From NCBI RefSeq assembly GCF_001042475.2, contig NZ_LECW02000036.1:1-64000 (forward strand): a stretch of DNA of 64,000 nucleotides, in the 5' to 3' direction. Within the stretch, counting starts at the first letter, position 1. Each line of letters opens with the position of its first letter. The translations under genes were made by a program, and so were the position numbers. The notes beneath the pieces were generated by a model. The model saw only the letters and a program-made list of their open reading frames with translations. It was not told where the DNA came from and made no database searches. Positions 28,386 through 36,383 of this stretch are shown here, one piece after another. This stretch comes from Bacillus glycinifermentans. GTDB lineage: Bacteria; Bacillota; Bacilli; Bacillales; Bacillaceae.

Positions 28386-29096
28386 ATGGAAAAAACGTAT
28401 GGAAAACAAAAAGTATCCGTCTATTTAGCGGGGGATTCGACAGTTGCCGACTGTCCCCCGCACGAAGCCCCGATGGCAGGCTGGGGCCAGCTTTTTCCTT
28501 TATGCTTCACAAGGGAGATCAAAGTCGTCAATCTGGCAGAAGGCGGGGCGAGTTCAAACAGTTTTATTGAAGAAGGCAGGCTGGAGGCCGTCGCAGCACG
28601 TCTTCGGGAAGGGGATTATTTGTTTATTCAGTTCGGCCATAATGATCAAAAATCGTACGGAACAGACCCCTATACCTCATATCAGACCCATTTGACCCGC
28701 TATGCGGAAACTGCCCGGCAAAAACGGGCGATACCCGTTTTTGTCACTTCGGTTCAGCGCCGCCGTTTTGATGAAAACGGCAATATCACCAACACCCTCG
28801 GCGACTTTCCGAAAGCCATGATAGATCTCGCCGGCGACCTCCAGGTTCCGCTGATCGATTTATGGTCAAAAACAAAAACGCTCTACGAATCTCTTGGCCC
28901 CGAAAGATCGAAGCGGCTGTTTGTCCACTTTCCGCCCGGCGGGCATCCGCATTATCCTGACGGCATTGCAGATGATACCCATTTTTCTGAAGAAGGAGCC
29001 CGCCGCATCGCTAGGCTTGTCGCAGAAGGCATTAAGGAGCTTGGGCTTCCTTTATCTGCATACGTTCAGCCGGAAGGGAGGGGCTCCTATGTCTAA
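28386..29096 (+). CDS. yesT: Rhamnogalacturonan acetylesterase, SGNH hydrolase
   Basis: The enzyme (236 aa) removes acetyl groups from rhamnogalacturonan fragments in the cytoplasm. SGNH blocks are YLAGDSTVAD (nucleophile Ser18), a Gly in NLAEGGASSNSF, an Asn in FIQFGHNDQ, and the Asp/His pair in DDTHFSEEGARR. ATG 28386 follows AAAGGGGAG. It overlaps yesU by eight bases. A shorter paralogue, YesY, lies at 35737. Confidence 0.9.
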   Translation: MEKTYGKQKVSVYLAGDSTVADCPPHEAPMAGWGQLFPLCFTREIKVVNLAEGGASSNSFIEEGRLEAVAARLREGDYLFIQFGHNDQKSYGTDPYTSYQTHLTRYAETARQKRAIPVFVTSVQRRRFDENGNITNTLGDFPKAMIDLAGDLQVPLIDLWSKTKTLYESLGPERSKRLFVHFPPGGHPHYPDGIADDTHFSEEGARRIARLVAEGIKELGLPLSAYVQPEGRGSYV

Positions 29097-29769
29097 CGCC
29101 AGGGAAGGAGACGTCATCTATCGAAACAGCCTGTCATCGGGTGGAGAGGTTCGCGGCTGGGTCATGGAAGGGAGAGGAAAGATCAGCTTTCCGGAGGGCA
29201 GACTGCACATGGAAAACGAACTCGACCCGGAGCGTTACGAAGATGACGCGCATTTTGTGTATTGGTGTCCTGAGATATTTCCTGATGAAATTATGATTCA
29301 ATGGGATTTCTATCCTGTAAGAGAACCAGGGCTGTGCATGATCTTTTTCGCGGCTTGCGGCTTGCATGGTGAAGATTTGTTTGATCCGCGCCTTGCGAAG
29401 AGGTCAGGAAGATATCCAGAGTATCATTCAGGAGACATCAACGCGCTGCACCTGTCCTATTTCAGACACAAACACGATAATGAAAGAGCGTTCAGAACGT
29501 GCAATCTCAGAAAAAGCAGGGGCTTTCATCTCGTAAAGGAGGGGGCAGACCCGCTTCCGCCGGCTGACGATGCTATGCCTCCGTACCGGATGAAGCTCAT
29601 CAAAGACAGGGCATATGTCCATTTTTCGATCAACGGGCTTTCGATTCTCGAATGGAAGGATGACGGCAGGAGGTTTGGCCCTGTCTATGGCGGAGGAAAA
29701 ATCGGCTTCAGACAAATGGCGCCGCTTGTGGCGGCATACGCCAATCTTGAAGTGCGCCGATTGGTATGA
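29089..29769 (+). CDS. yesU: DUF1961 protein YesU
   Basis: The product (226 aa) has a jelly-roll-like composition and the YesU features FVYWCPEIFPDEIMIQWDFYPVREPGLCMIFFAACG, LHLSYFRHKHDNERAFRTCNLRKS and IGFRQMAPLVAAYANLEVRRL. The family is lectin-like in fold and its reaction is not established; a role in handling rhamnogalacturonan fragments is inferred from the operon. No signal peptide is seen. ATG 29089 uses AGGGAGGGG inside the yesT end. Confidence 0.85.
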   Translation: MSNAREGDVIYRNSLSSGGEVRGWVMEGRGKISFPEGRLHMENELDPERYEDDAHFVYWCPEIFPDEIMIQWDFYPVREPGLCMIFFAACGLHGEDLFDPRLAKRSGRYPEYHSGDINALHLSYFRHKHDNERAFRTCNLRKSRGFHLVKEGADPLPPADDAMPPYRMKLIKDRAYVHFSINGLSILEWKDDGRRFGPVYGGGKIGFRQMAPLVAAYANLEVRRLV

Positions 29770-29792
29770 AGCTAACGGGAAGGTGGATATTC

Positions 29793-30437
29793 ATGCGGGA
29801 AAAAGGCGCGATGGCCGTGATTTACAGATCTTGCGAAGCGGCGGCGAAAATCGCCTGGCTGAATGGGCTGTGGCTTTTGTTTACATTAGGAGGCGGCATT
29901 GTGCTGGGCTGGGCGCCAAGCACGGCGGCTATGTTCGCGGTCGTTCGCAAATGGCTGAGAGGACGCACAGACCTCGCGATATTCAAAACGTTCTTTGAAG
30001 CGTATAAAAGCGAATTCATCAAAACAAACGGACTCGGCCTCATCCTGGCTGCGGCCGGATGCATGCTGTTTGTCAACTATCACTTTTTTCAAAGCCGTCC
30101 CGATCTGTTTTCGATCATGATCAGCTATGCGACATTGCTTGCGGGCGTGATGTACGGGCTGGTCGTCATGTACATTTTTCCGTTATACGTACATTTTCAA
30201 TTGCCGTTTACCCGCTATTTTTCTCAAGCTGTGCTGATCGGCCTCGTTCGCCCGTTGACAACGATCGCCATGGCTGCCACGGGCGGACTGGTTGCCTATG
30301 TGCTGATCGTCGTGCCGGGTCTGATTCCGTTTTACGGAGGCAGCTTATTCGCTCTTGTCTTGATGTTTCACGCTCACCGGTGTTTTCTCCGGCTGGAGGA
30401 AATAAAGGCGGAGTCATCGCCTGAATCGCAAAAATAG
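29793..30437 (+). CDS. yesV: DUF624 membrane protein YesV
   Basis: This membrane protein (214 aa) with five or six hydrophobic segments is a paralogue of YesL: IAWLNGLWLLFTLGGGIVLGWAPSTAAMFAVVRKWL and MYIFPLYVHFQLPFTRYFSQAVLIGLVRPL. ATG 29793 is chosen because GGAAGGTGG lies at 29778-29786; an ATG at 29766, overlapping the yesU stop, has no ribosome site. It is the last gene before the lyases, which have their own cre site. Confidence 0.82.
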   Translation: MREKGAMAVIYRSCEAAAKIAWLNGLWLLFTLGGGIVLGWAPSTAAMFAVVRKWLRGRTDLAIFKTFFEAYKSEFIKTNGLGLILAAAGCMLFVNYHFFQSRPDLFSIMISYATLLAGVMYGLVVMYIFPLYVHFQLPFTRYFSQAVLIGLVRPLTTIAMAATGGLVAYVLIVVPGLIPFYGGSLFALVLMFHAHRCFLRLEEIKAESSPESQK

Positions 30438-30540
30438 ACAAACGGGCAAAAAAGTATTTAGGAAAGCATTTCTCCGCCACCTGCCGATTGCAAAAAAGTG
30501 CGATTGAATAAAAATGCAAGCCGTAATAGAATCCCTTTTA

Positions 30541-30554
30541 AGTAAGCGCTTACA
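30541..30554 (-). promoter_or_regulatory. cre site before yesW
   Basis: Read on the minus strand, TGTAAGCGCTTACT fits the CcpA box TGWAARCGYTWNCW at every position. It is nearly palindromic and lies 25 bases before the yesW start codon. Confidence 0.8.
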
Positions 30555-30579
30555 AACAATGTAGCGAAGGGAGAATGTT

Positions 30580-32448
30580 ATGAGGAAAGGCAGGAAAAGG
30601 TGGAGGAAGCTGCTTGCGGCCGCATCTCTTTTATCGATCGGGCTCGTTTCGGCTTTGCCGCAACAGACAGAAGCGGACGCGGCCCCGGCGGCACAGGCGA
30701 GGCAAATGGAATCATTAAAGCGGGGGCTTGTCGCGGTTAAAACGGAAAACGGCGTGTTTGTCAGCTGGCGGCTGCTCGGGACGGAGCCGTCCTCTGTTTC
30801 GTTTAATGTATATCGAAACGGACAGAAACTCAACAGCTCTCCGATTTCATCCAGCACAAATTTTCTCGATGCGGGGGGAACCGCGAATTCAACGTATGAA
30901 GTGCGTGCCGTGGTAAACGGCCAGGAGCAGCCGGCTTCTGAGAAGGCGGGTGTCTGGGGACAAAATTACAAATCGGTCCCGCTGGAAAAGCCTGATGGCG
31001 GGCAAACGCCTGACGGTGTGTCATTCACCTACAGCGCCAATGATGCGAGCGTCGGCGATCTTGACGGTGACGGAGAATACGAAATCGTGCTCAAATGGGA
31101 CCCCTCCAATTCGAAGGACAATTCACAGGACGGTTATACAGGGGAGGTATTGATCGATGCGTACAAGCTGGACGGTACAAAGCTGTGGAGGATCAACCTG
31201 GGCAAAAATATCCGCGCCGGCGCCCATTATACGCAGTTTCTCGTCTACGATTTTGACGGAGATGGAAAAGCGGAGATCGCCATGAAGACGGCTGACGGGA
31301 CGAAAGACGGAAGCGGAAAGGTGATCGGCAGCCCCGGCGCCGACTATCGCAACGCTGAAGGCCGGGTTTTGTCGGGGCCCGAATATTTGACGATCTTCAA
31401 AGGTGATACAGGAAAAGAATTAACCACGGTAAACTATGAACCGGCGCGCGGCAATGTTGCGGATTGGGGAGACAGCTACGGAAACAGGGTCGACCGTTTT
31501 CTCGCCTGTGTCGCATATCTTGACGGAGAACGGCCGAGCCTTGTCATGGCCCGCGGCTATTATACGAGAACAGTGCTTGTCGCTTATAACTGGAGGGGAG
31601 GAAAGCTTTCGAAGCTGTGGACGTTTGATTCCAAGTCATCCGGAAACGGGGCTTACGCTGGACAGGGCAACCATAATCTGAGTGTCGCAGATGCGGACGG
31701 CGATGGAAAAGATGAAATTTTGTACGGGGCGATGGCGGTCGATCATGACGGAAAAGGCCTGTATTCGACAGGATGGGGGCACGGTGATGCGATGCACGCC
31801 GGCGACCTTGATCCGACGCGGGCCGGAATGGAAGTGTTTCAAGTTCACGAAAACAGCAGATCGCCATACGGCCTGTCATTCCGGGATGCCGGAACCGGAA
31901 AACTGATCTGGGGCGTCCACGCCGGAAAGGATGTCGGACGCGGGATGGCGGCTGACATCGATCCGCGCTATGCCGGAGCTGAAGTTTGGGCGGACGGCGG
32001 GCTGTACACTGCAAAAGGCATACAGATCTCGAGCACCCTTCCTTCTTCGACGAACTTCGGCATCTGGTGGGACGGCGATCTTCAGCGGGAGCTCCTCGAC
32101 AGCAACAGGATTGATAAATGGGATTACGAACGTTCGCAAACGGTTAATTTGCTGACAGCGGCCGGTGCCTCTTCAAACAATGGGACGAAGGCGACGCCTG
32201 CACTTTCGGCCGATATTCTCTGGGACTGGCGCGAAGAAGCGATCTGGCGTACGAATGACAGCAGCGCACTGAGGATTTATACGACGACGAATGTGACGGG
32301 CCACCGCATGTATACACTGATGCATGATGCCGTCTACCGCCTCGGCATTGCCTGGCAGAACGTCGCCTACAATCAGCCGCCGCACACCGGTTTTTATTTG
32401 GGTGAAGGGATGGCAGCCCAGCAGAAACCGAATATTTACACACCGTGA
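30580..32448 (+). CDS. yesW: Rhamnogalacturonan endolyase, PL11, secreted
   Basis: YesW (622 aa) cuts the rhamnose-galacturonate backbone of rhamnogalacturonan-I internally by beta-elimination outside the cell. It starts with a signal peptide (MRKGRKRWRK, hydrophobic 11-25, likely cleavage after ADA near residue 35). An Ig-like strand domain (KRGLVAVKTENGVFVSWRLLGTEP) and an eight-bladed propeller with repeated calcium loops (GDLDGDGEYEIVLKWD, DFDGDGKAEIAMKTADG, DADGDGKDEILYG) follow. It ends NIYTP. It is strongly similar to yesX, the next gene. Ribosome site GAAGGGAG. Confidence 0.95.
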   Translation: MRKGRKRWRKLLAAASLLSIGLVSALPQQTEADAAPAAQARQMESLKRGLVAVKTENGVFVSWRLLGTEPSSVSFNVYRNGQKLNSSPISSSTNFLDAGGTANSTYEVRAVVNGQEQPASEKAGVWGQNYKSVPLEKPDGGQTPDGVSFTYSANDASVGDLDGDGEYEIVLKWDPSNSKDNSQDGYTGEVLIDAYKLDGTKLWRINLGKNIRAGAHYTQFLVYDFDGDGKAEIAMKTADGTKDGSGKVIGSPGADYRNAEGRVLSGPEYLTIFKGDTGKELTTVNYEPARGNVADWGDSYGNRVDRFLACVAYLDGERPSLVMARGYYTRTVLVAYNWRGGKLSKLWTFDSKSSGNGAYAGQGNHNLSVADADGDGKDEILYGAMAVDHDGKGLYSTGWGHGDAMHAGDLDPTRAGMEVFQVHENSRSPYGLSFRDAGTGKLIWGVHAGKDVGRGMAADIDPRYAGAEVWADGGLYTAKGIQISSTLPSSTNFGIWWDGDLQRELLDSNRIDKWDYERSQTVNLLTAAGASSNNGTKATPALSADILWDWREEAIWRTNDSSALRIYTTTNVTGHRMYTLMHDAVYRLGIAWQNVAYNQPPHTGFYLGEGMAAQQKPNIYTP

Positions 32449-32582
32449 ATGAAGCGTCAGCTTCGATAATGTTTCCCCGGTTATGTTTTTTCAATTGGCA
32501 CGGCTCGTGACAGAGGAGGTCGCCGATTTGAATCTTTATCCTTTTAAACAATCGCTAAAAAAAACGAAAGGGAGTGAAACGT

Positions 32583-34446
32583 GTGGAAGAAAGCGTAACG
32601 GCTGAAGGCTTTCAGCAAAACAGAACAGGGAAAAAACCGAGGCAGATGGAGGCATTAACCCGCGGGCTCATTGCCGTAAATACAGAAAACGGCGTTTTCT
32701 TAAGCTGGAGGCTGCTCGGAACGGATCCTGAAGAAACGGCTTTCAACATCTATCGCAACGGCCTAAAAATCAATTCCCGCCCCATTGCGTCATCGACCAA
32801 TTTTCTCGATGAGAACGGCTCTTTGGAATCCGTCTATTGCGTAGGAACCGTCCTCTGCGGGAAGGAGTGCGAACGCTCAAAAGAAGCGCCCGTCTGGGAA
32901 AAGCCTTTTCTCGATATCCCGCTCAAGAAACCGGCGGGCGGCGTCACTCCGGACGGCGTGTCATATACCTACAGCGCCAATGATGCTTCGATCGGCGATC
33001 TCGACGGTGACGGGGAATACGAAATCGTTCTTAAATGGGATCCGTCCAATTCGAAGGATAATGCGCATGACGGCTATACCGGGGAAGTCTTCATTGACGC
33101 GTATAAGCTGGACGGAACATTTCTATGGAGAATCAACCTCGGCAAAAATATCCGTGCCGGCGCTCATTACACCCAATTTATGGTTTATGACCTCGACGGC
33201 GACGGAAAAGCGGAAATCGCCATGAAAACGGCTGATGGAACGATTGACGGGACAGGACGGGTCATCGGCGACAAAGCTGCCGATTACCGGAATGAAACAG
33301 GCAGAATTTTAACAGGCCCTGAATACTTGTCTGTTTTTCATGGGGAAACGGGCCGGGTACTTGCGACTGTTGATTACGAACCGCCGCGCGGCAGGCTCGA
33401 AGACTGGGGAGACGGTTACGGCAACCGCATGGACCGTTTTCTCGCAGGCATCGCCTATTTGGATGGAGAACGGCCGAGCCTTGTGATGGCGCGGGGGTAT
33501 TACACGAGAACGGTGCTTGTCGCCTACAACTTCCGCGACGGCGGGCTTTCGAAGCTTTGGACGTTTGACAGCAACAATCCCGGATACGCCGGTTATGCCG
33601 GACAGGGGAATCACAGCCTGAGCGTCGCGGATGTCGATGGTGACGGGAAGGATGAGATCATTTACGGCGCGATGGCCGTCGATCACGACGGCACGGGCCT
33701 TTATACGACAGGGCTTGGGCACGGCGATGCGATGCATCTCAGCGACCTTGATCCCGACCGGCCCGGCCTCGAAGTGTTTCAGGTGCATGAAGATCCGGGC
33801 CTGCCGTACGGCCTTTCATTCCGCGATGCGGGGACAGGGGAGGTGCTGTGGGGCGTCCCCGGTGATACAGATGTCGGCCGGGGAATGGCGGCGCACATCG
33901 ATCCACGTTATAAAGGCGCTCTCGTCTGGGCGATCGACCCTCCCGGGAATCGGGGGAATTCGTACGGCCTTTACACGAATAAGGGAGAAAAAATCAGCGA
34001 TGCGGCTCCGGTTTCTGCCAACTTTGCGATCTGGTGGGACGGCGATCTGCTTCGCGAATTGCTGGACCATGATTGGAAGGAGCCGGATGGCGTTCCTAAA
34101 ATCGATAAATGGGATTATCATAACGGAAGACTGATCAATCTCCTGACTGCTAAAGAATGCCTTTCGAACAATTGGACGAAAGGCACGCCGGTTCTTCAAG
34201 CGAATATTTTCGGCGATTGGCGGGAAGACGTGATCTTCAGGACGGCAAATAGCGGTGCTTTGAGGGGTTTATACGACGACTGAACTGACTGAGCACCGCT
34301 TTTATACGCTCATGCACGATCCCGTCTACCGTTTAGGCATCGCCTGGCAAAATGTCGCCTACAACCAGCCGCCGCACCCCGGATTTTATTTAGGGACAGG
34401 GATGAAAAAGCCGCCCCGTCCGAATATTTATACTGTGTCAATATAA
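32583..34446 (+). pseudogene. yesX: Rhamnogalacturonan exolyase YesX, PL11, frameshifted near the end
   Basis: YesX is the cytoplasmic exo-acting partner of YesW, releasing disaccharides from imported fragments. It has no signal peptide. The propeller calcium loops match YesW (GDLDGDGEYEIVLKWD, DLDGDGKAEIAMKTADG, DVDGDGKDEIIYG). The frame runs to GALRGLYDD and stops at 34283. Removing one G from the run 34264-34267 restores ALRVYTTTELTEHRFYTLMHD … NIYTVSI, ending at TAA 34446, in line with YesW. The complete protein would be about 620 aa. GTG 32583 is chosen with AAGGGAG well spaced; GTG 32574 overlaps that site. The rest of the gene is undamaged, so assembly error is possible. Confidence 0.82.
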
Positions 34447-34472
34447 GAATAGAATATTTTCTAAAAATAATA

Positions 34473-34501
34473 TTGACAAACTATAAAATTAGTGATATAA
34501 T
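34473..34501 (+). promoter_or_regulatory. Consensus SigA promoter before the MBL-fold gene
   Basis: TTGACA, a 17-base spacer and TATAAT form a perfect vegetative promoter with a start near 34508. It should be strong and constitutive, unlike the cre-linked promoters of the neighbouring yes genes. Confidence 0.85.
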
Positions 34502-34595
34502 AATTTATTTATTTGACAAATCGTTCGTCCGTTATTATGCTTGTTGATGTACAGCAAGCCTGTATACCAGTCTTTTAGTAAGGAGCGGATGATCG

Positions 34596-35351
34596 ATGAG
34601 AATGTCAGACGGTTTGGAAATGCTTGAAATAGGCGGAGAAGCTTTTGGACAGCGGATGATGCTGAATCCCGTGCTTGTGTGGGATGAGGAAGCGTCCGTT
34701 TTAATCGACACCGGCATGCCGGGACAATTTGAACAAATCAGGCGGGAGATAGAGAAGGCGGGCGTCCCGATCAGCAGCCTTCAGGCGGTGATTTTGACGC
34801 ACCAGGATATCGATCACATCGGCAATCTTCCCGATTTGTTGCAAGAAGCAGGCGGGCGGGCAAAAAGCTATGCCCACAAGCTGGAAAAGCCGTACATTGA
34901 GGGCGAGCGTCCGCTCATGAAAACAGATCCGAAGCATATGGATGAGGAAACGAAAAAAGCAATGCCGCAAGCTTTGTTGGCCATTTTAGAACATCCGCCG
35001 AAAGCGAAAATCGACCGGGAGCTGGAAGACGGAATGGAACTGCCGTTTTGCGGCGGCATTCGGGTGATCGCCACACCGGGCCATACCGCCGGCCACATCA
35101 GCCTTTATTTGAAGAAAAGCAAAACGTTAATCACAGGCGATGCACTCGTTTCCTCAGAAGGCGTTTTGCAGCCGCCCGTTCCCCGGGTGACGCCCGATAT
35201 GAAGCAGGCAATTAAGTCTCTTGAAAAATTTTTAGATTACGATATTGACAGGGTGATCTGCTATCACGGCGGTGTTTCAGAAGGTGATCCGAAAGAGCGG
35301 ATCAGGGAAATCATCGCTAAAGACAAACTTGTAACATATCGGCAAAAATAG
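34596..35351 (+). CDS. Metallo-beta-lactamase-fold hydrolase
   Basis: The product (251 aa) has the full MBL metal-site set: LTHQDIDHIGNL (HxDxDH, near residues 69-74), ATPGHTAGH, ITGDAL and the C-terminal CYHGG. It is cytoplasmic with no signal peptide. The family includes glyoxalase II, lactonases and other hydrolases; nothing here fixes the substrate. It has its own consensus promoter and terminator and sits between yesX and yesY, where B. subtilis 168 has no gene to my knowledge. It therefore looks like an insertion rather than part of the pectin pathway. ATG 34596 follows AAGGAG. Confidence 0.8.
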   Translation: MRMSDGLEMLEIGGEAFGQRMMLNPVLVWDEEASVLIDTGMPGQFEQIRREIEKAGVPISSLQAVILTHQDIDHIGNLPDLLQEAGGRAKSYAHKLEKPYIEGERPLMKTDPKHMDEETKKAMPQALLAILEHPPKAKIDRELEDGMELPFCGGIRVIATPGHTAGHISLYLKKSKTLITGDALVSSEGVLQPPVPRVTPDMKQAIKSLEKFLDYDIDRVICYHGGVSEGDPKERIREIIAKDKLVTYRQK

Positions 35352-35365
35352 GTGCGATACCGGAG

Positions 35366-35403
35366 GCGTCGGGCGAATCTTTCAGGTTTTCCCGACGCTT
35401 TTT
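35366..35403 (+). terminator. Terminator of the MBL-fold gene
   Basis: GCGTCGGG and CCCGACGC form a perfect 8-bp stem with a 17-nt loop, followed by five T. Confidence 0.8.
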
Positions 35404-35462
35404 CAAAACGATAAAACAAAAAAGTATGATTGTACACGAGCATGAGTTCCCATAAAATGAGA

Positions 35463-35476
35463 AGTAAGCGATTACA
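35463..35476 (-). promoter_or_regulatory. cre-like site before the AKR remnant and yesY
   Basis: On the minus strand, TGTAATCGCTTACT fits the CcpA box with one mismatch. It probably controls the transcript that runs through the remnant into yesY-yesZ. Confidence 0.65.
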
Positions 35477-35502
35477 ATTCGATTCGGAATGAGGTGACAA
35501 AT

Positions 35503-35662
35503 ATGGGTTATCAGGCAAACGAAACACGCTATACCGATATGGTGTACAGCTGCTGCAGGAATTCAGGGGCTAAGTTTCCCGCCGTGTCGTTGAGGCTTGA
35601 GGCGATCATGGCCGCTCGAAAACGCGAAAGCGCTGCTTAGAAAAACTTCAGGATCTGCTTAA
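35503..35662 (+). pseudogene. Remnant of an aldo/keto reductase gene (YghZ/IolS type)
   Basis: After a good ribosome site (GAGGTGA) an ATG at 35503 opens MGYQANETRYTDMVYSCC then RNSGAKFPAVSLRLE. This parallels the N-terminus of YghZ-type reductases (…ERYxxMxYRxCGxSGLKLPAxSLGLW…). The frame then slips; the next frame reads LENAKALLRKT followed by SGSA and a stop. In the family LENAKALLRKAFDLGITHFD…NNYGPPPGSAEE is expected, so a frameshift plus deletion of about 20 residues is visible and the remaining 250 or more residues are gone. A cre-like box lies just upstream, so the control region may have survived and now serve yesY. Confidence 0.6.
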
Positions 35663-35736
35663 AAAACGTTCGGCAAACCCGCTGACAACCGAGGACAGAA
35701 TTGAAAAATTTTATCGTGAAAAGGAGTGTCCTGATC

Positions 35737-36381
35737 GTGTCAACCACTATATATTTGGCCGGAGATTCGACTGTGCAGAACTACAAAGCGGATTCACCCC
35801 AAGGAGGGTGGGGGGAATTTCTGCAGCTCTATGTGTCGGAAGATGTTCAGGTGATCAATCGGGCGATCGGAGGCAGAAGCTCAAAAACCTTTGTTGAAGA
35901 GGGAAGGCTTGCTTCGATTTTGGATGTCATCAAAAAAGGCGACTGGCTGTTTGTTCAAATGGGCCACAACGATTCGTCAAAGGACAAACCCGAACGCTAC
36001 ACAGAGCCGTATACGACATACAAACAGTACTTAAAAATGTATGTCGACGGGGCGCGCCAGAAAGAAGCCGTACCTCTTCTCATCACCCCGGTGGCAAGGC
36101 TTCATTACAAGGATGGCGTGTTTTTAAACGATTTCCCCGATTATTGTATCGCCATGAAGCAAGTCGCAGCCGAAGAAGACGTTCTGTTAATAGACCTGAT
36201 GGGTAGAAGTCTTCAGCATTTTTCGGAAAAAGGCTATAGTGAGATTTTTAAATATTTCATGATTTCGGAAAATATAAATGACTACACTCATTTTACAAAA
36301 AAAGGCGCCCGGGAAATGGCAAAACTCGTTTCAGCCGGTATTGAAGAGCTCGGACTGCCGCTCGTTAAAGAGACGGTGTGA
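35737..36381 (+). CDS. yesY: Rhamnogalacturonan acetylesterase, SGNH hydrolase
   Basis: The enzyme (214 aa) is a cytoplasmic deacetylase for rhamnogalacturonan fragments, paralogous to YesT. Motifs are YLAGDSTVQNY (nucleophile Ser11), NRAIGGRSSKTF, VQMGHNDSS and the Asp/His end NDYTHFTKKGAREM. GTG 35737 is chosen because AAAAGGAG lies at 35718-35725 and the residues start right at the first strand. It overlaps the yesZ region (TGA shared with a GTG) and is likely co-translated with it. Confidence 0.88.
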   Translation: MSTTIYLAGDSTVQNYKADSPQGGWGEFLQLYVSEDVQVINRAIGGRSSKTFVEEGRLASILDVIKKGDWLFVQMGHNDSSKDKPERYTEPYTTYKQYLKMYVDGARQKEAVPLLITPVARLHYKDGVFLNDFPDYCIAMKQVAAEEDVLLIDLMGRSLQHFSEKGYSEIFKYFMISENINDYTHFTKKGAREMAKLVSAGIEELGLPLVKETV

Positions 36382-36383
36382 GG

